A DNA stretch of 7,434 nucleotides from Mucilaginibacter sp. (GTDB taxonomy: Bacteria; Bacteroidota; Bacteroidia; Sphingobacteriales; Sphingobacteriaceae), in assembly GCA_014376655.1 (NCBI GenBank), contig JACMRC010000243.1:1-7434 (forward strand). The letters are read 5' to 3'. Shown here one piece after another: positions 6,159 through 7,434 of the stretch. The translations under genes were made by a program, and so were the position numbers. The notes under the pieces are model-generated. The model was not told the origin of the DNA, did no database searches, and saw only the letters and a program-made list of their open reading frames with translations. The stretch's first letter is position 1, and each line of letters begins with the position of its first letter.

Positions 6159-7434
6159 TTAATTTGATGTTGTATCCGGTTCTGCCGCAGGCATATCTAC
6201 ATTTTGCTTTTCGGCAGCTATGCTTTTTGCTTTAGGCGGTACTATACTTTTAATATATCCCTTTTTAACAAGCAGCGGAATAATGTGCTTTCCTGCCAGG
6301 TGTACCGCATCTGCTGACCCTTTGGTCGACTCGATCCTGACGCATACTACAATATTACCGGTACCTTTGGCCATTGGCGCAAAAAACACATACCATCCAT
6401 CATTTATACCTTCCTTTTTCCAGATACGCTCTGGCGTGCCTGTTTTACCAGCAACACTTAAACCCAATATGGGCGCTTTTGGCGCACTTTGCTCTATCAT
6501 ATATTGGGTTATCAACGCTGCATATTTAGGGTCATTAGCCAGCTTAATACTTGCTTTAACGGGTTGCTCTGCATCACTTACCTTTAATACAAAACGATTG
6601 GCTACCAATTCTCCATTATTTGCTACGCCCGATATTAGCCTTGCAACAGCAGCGGGTGTCGCAATCAACTCACCTTGTCCCCACGCCATACCCGAAATAC
6701 CTTTAGCACGTGTTCGCCGGATATTGTTAGGGTCGTAACGTGGTTTAGTATAAAACTCGGTTTTGCGCCATAACTCGCGCCATTTTTCTTCCTGTGTGGC
6801 GTTGTCGGGCTGTTTGCCATAATAGTATCCGCCTACGCCATGCAAGAACATCCCTGTTTTTAAATACAACGTGGCCATATCTTCTTGCAAATGTTCCTGA
6901 TTAGCTAACTTAATAAAGTAAACATTGTTTGACTTTGCTACTGCTCTTTCTAAAGTAATTACTCCGGTCTCATCTGGTTCAATACCTTTGGTACGTATAC
7001 GTTCCCAACTGGCTACTGTAAACTTCTTGTTGGCAGCCTCTAAGCCAAGTTTGTTGAATGATGCCATTGTAGTTAATACCTTAGCTGTTGATCCCGGTTG
7101 CGTGGCGTAGGTGAAGCCGAGATCGCTTGTAGTGATCCATTGAGACAGTTTATTTTGTTCATTAACGGGCATAGTCAGCTGGTCCCAGTTGTGAATAGGC
7201 GGCAGCGGATAAACCGCCGATGCCAATACGTCGCCGGTTGAGGGTAGCATTACTACTACCGATACCCGGTTATCATAAAGTGAGGTATCAGTAGCTATTG
7301 ATTTTTGGATCTTGGTTTGCAGGTCGGCATCTACCGTTAATTTAACATCGCGGTTTCGACTTTTAAATTCAGCCACCTCATTGCTGTTTATACCTGCAAT
7401 AAGTAATGGTGCCAAAGCGCCGTAATCCTTCTTA
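6159..7434 (-). CDS. Class B penicillin-binding protein, transpeptidase domain (5'-partial)
   Basis: The frame is open to the right edge and no believable start is visible, so these 424 residues are the C-terminal part of a longer protein. An in-frame TTG at 7415 falls in the middle of a conserved stretch and is not taken as a start. The three active-site motifs of DD-transpeptidases are intact: STAK (codons at 7091-7080, nucleophile Ser in QPGSTAK), SNN (6932-6924) and KTGT (6446-6435), together with the usual GQGELIATP block before the third motif. It should therefore cross-link peptidoglycan in the periplasm and bind beta-lactams. The last 30 or so residues are a low-complexity, Ala/Pro/Lys-rich tail. 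The visible start (KLTVDADLQTKIQ) is the typical entry to the transpeptidase domain. In Bacteroidota this domain can be fused behind an FtsW/RodA glycosyltransferase, and the FHA and kinase neighbours fit such an elongation or division role; the fusion itself lies outside the window and is inference. Confidence 0.92.
   Translation of the reverse strand, partial: KKDYGALAPLLIAGINSNEVAEFKSRNRDVKLTVDADLQTKIQKSIATDTSLYDNRVSVVVMLPSTGDVLASAVYPLPPIHNWDQLTMPVNEQNKLSQWITTSDLGFTYATQPGSTAKVLTTMASFNKLGLEAANKKFTVASWERIRTKGIEPDETGVITLERAVAKSNNVYFIKLANQEHLQEDMATLYLKTGMFLHGVGGYYYGKQPDNATQEEKWRELWRKTEFYTKPRYDPNNIRRTRAKGISGMAWGQGELIATPAAVARLISGVANNGELVANRFVLKVSDAEQPVKASIKLANDPKYAALITQYMIEQSAPKAPILGLSVAGKTGTPERIWKKEGINDGWYVFFAPMAKGTGNIVVCVRIESTKGSADAVHLAGKHIIPLLVKKGYIKSIVPPKAKSIAAEKQNVDMPAAEPDTTSN

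Noticed and set aside
5796..6167. A 123-codon plus-strand reading frame
   Set aside because: It is antisense to the FHA protein and has no recognisable domain.
6220..6738. A 172-codon plus-strand reading frame
   Set aside because: It is antisense to the transpeptidase domain, whose intact active-site motifs prove the minus strand is coding; the translation shows no family features.
7413..7415. TTG at 7415 as the start of the transpeptidase gene
   Set aside because: The same frame continues upstream to the window edge with sensible protein sequence, and class B penicillin-binding proteins need an N-terminal membrane anchor that is missing here.

Overview
The window is a moderately AT-rich stretch in which every supported gene lies on the minus strand, so transcription runs from high to low coordinates. 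The protein families suggest a member of the Bacteroidota, probably near Sphingobacteriaceae (Mucilaginibacter or Pedobacter-like). They include an HD domain fused to a Pycsar-effector membrane domain, and a phosphoesterase that leads into an outer-membrane barrel. Start codons also lack clear Shine-Dalgarno sites, which is usual in that phylum. The taxonomic call is inference; no rRNA or tRNA is present.

Layout in transcription order. (1) 7434-6159: the C-terminal transpeptidase part of a class B penicillin-binding protein, cut by the right edge. (2) 6148-5366: a protein with a C-terminal FHA (phosphothreonine-binding) domain. (3) 5361-4066: a membrane-anchored Ser/Thr protein kinase. These three are packed with gaps of 10 and 4 nt and are almost certainly one transcription unit. 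A 99-nt gap follows, holding a short perfect-arm inverted repeat. (4) 3966-2752: an HD phosphohydrolase domain fused to a three-helix Pycsar-effector (PycTM/DUF5706-like) domain. (5) 2720-1: a secreted protein of more than 900 residues, cut by the left edge. It has a purple-acid-phosphatase-like metallophosphoesterase domain, then a middle region with motifs reminiscent of secreted atypical kinases (CotH/Fam20C type), then the beginning of what is probably an outer-membrane beta-barrel. It is easy to overlook because its reading frame has no stop inside the window.

How they may work together. The first three genes look like a phospho-signalling module for cell-wall synthesis: the kinase phosphorylates, the FHA protein reads phosphothreonine, and the transpeptidase is a likely target or co-regulated enzyme. 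The arrangement recalls the actinobacterial fhaA-fhaB-pstP-rodA-pbpA-pknA-pknB cluster, apparently reached separately. Genes 4 and 5 are two phosphohydrolases at the inner membrane and outer envelope, 31 nt apart and probably cotranscribed. Whether they belong functionally with the first three cannot be settled from the sequence. No complete new defence system is visible: the Pycsar-type domain has no nucleotide cyclase beside it here, and its HD fusion is the most interesting lead together with the three-part outer-membrane protein. No RNA genes, mobile elements, CRISPR arrays or attachment sites were seen.
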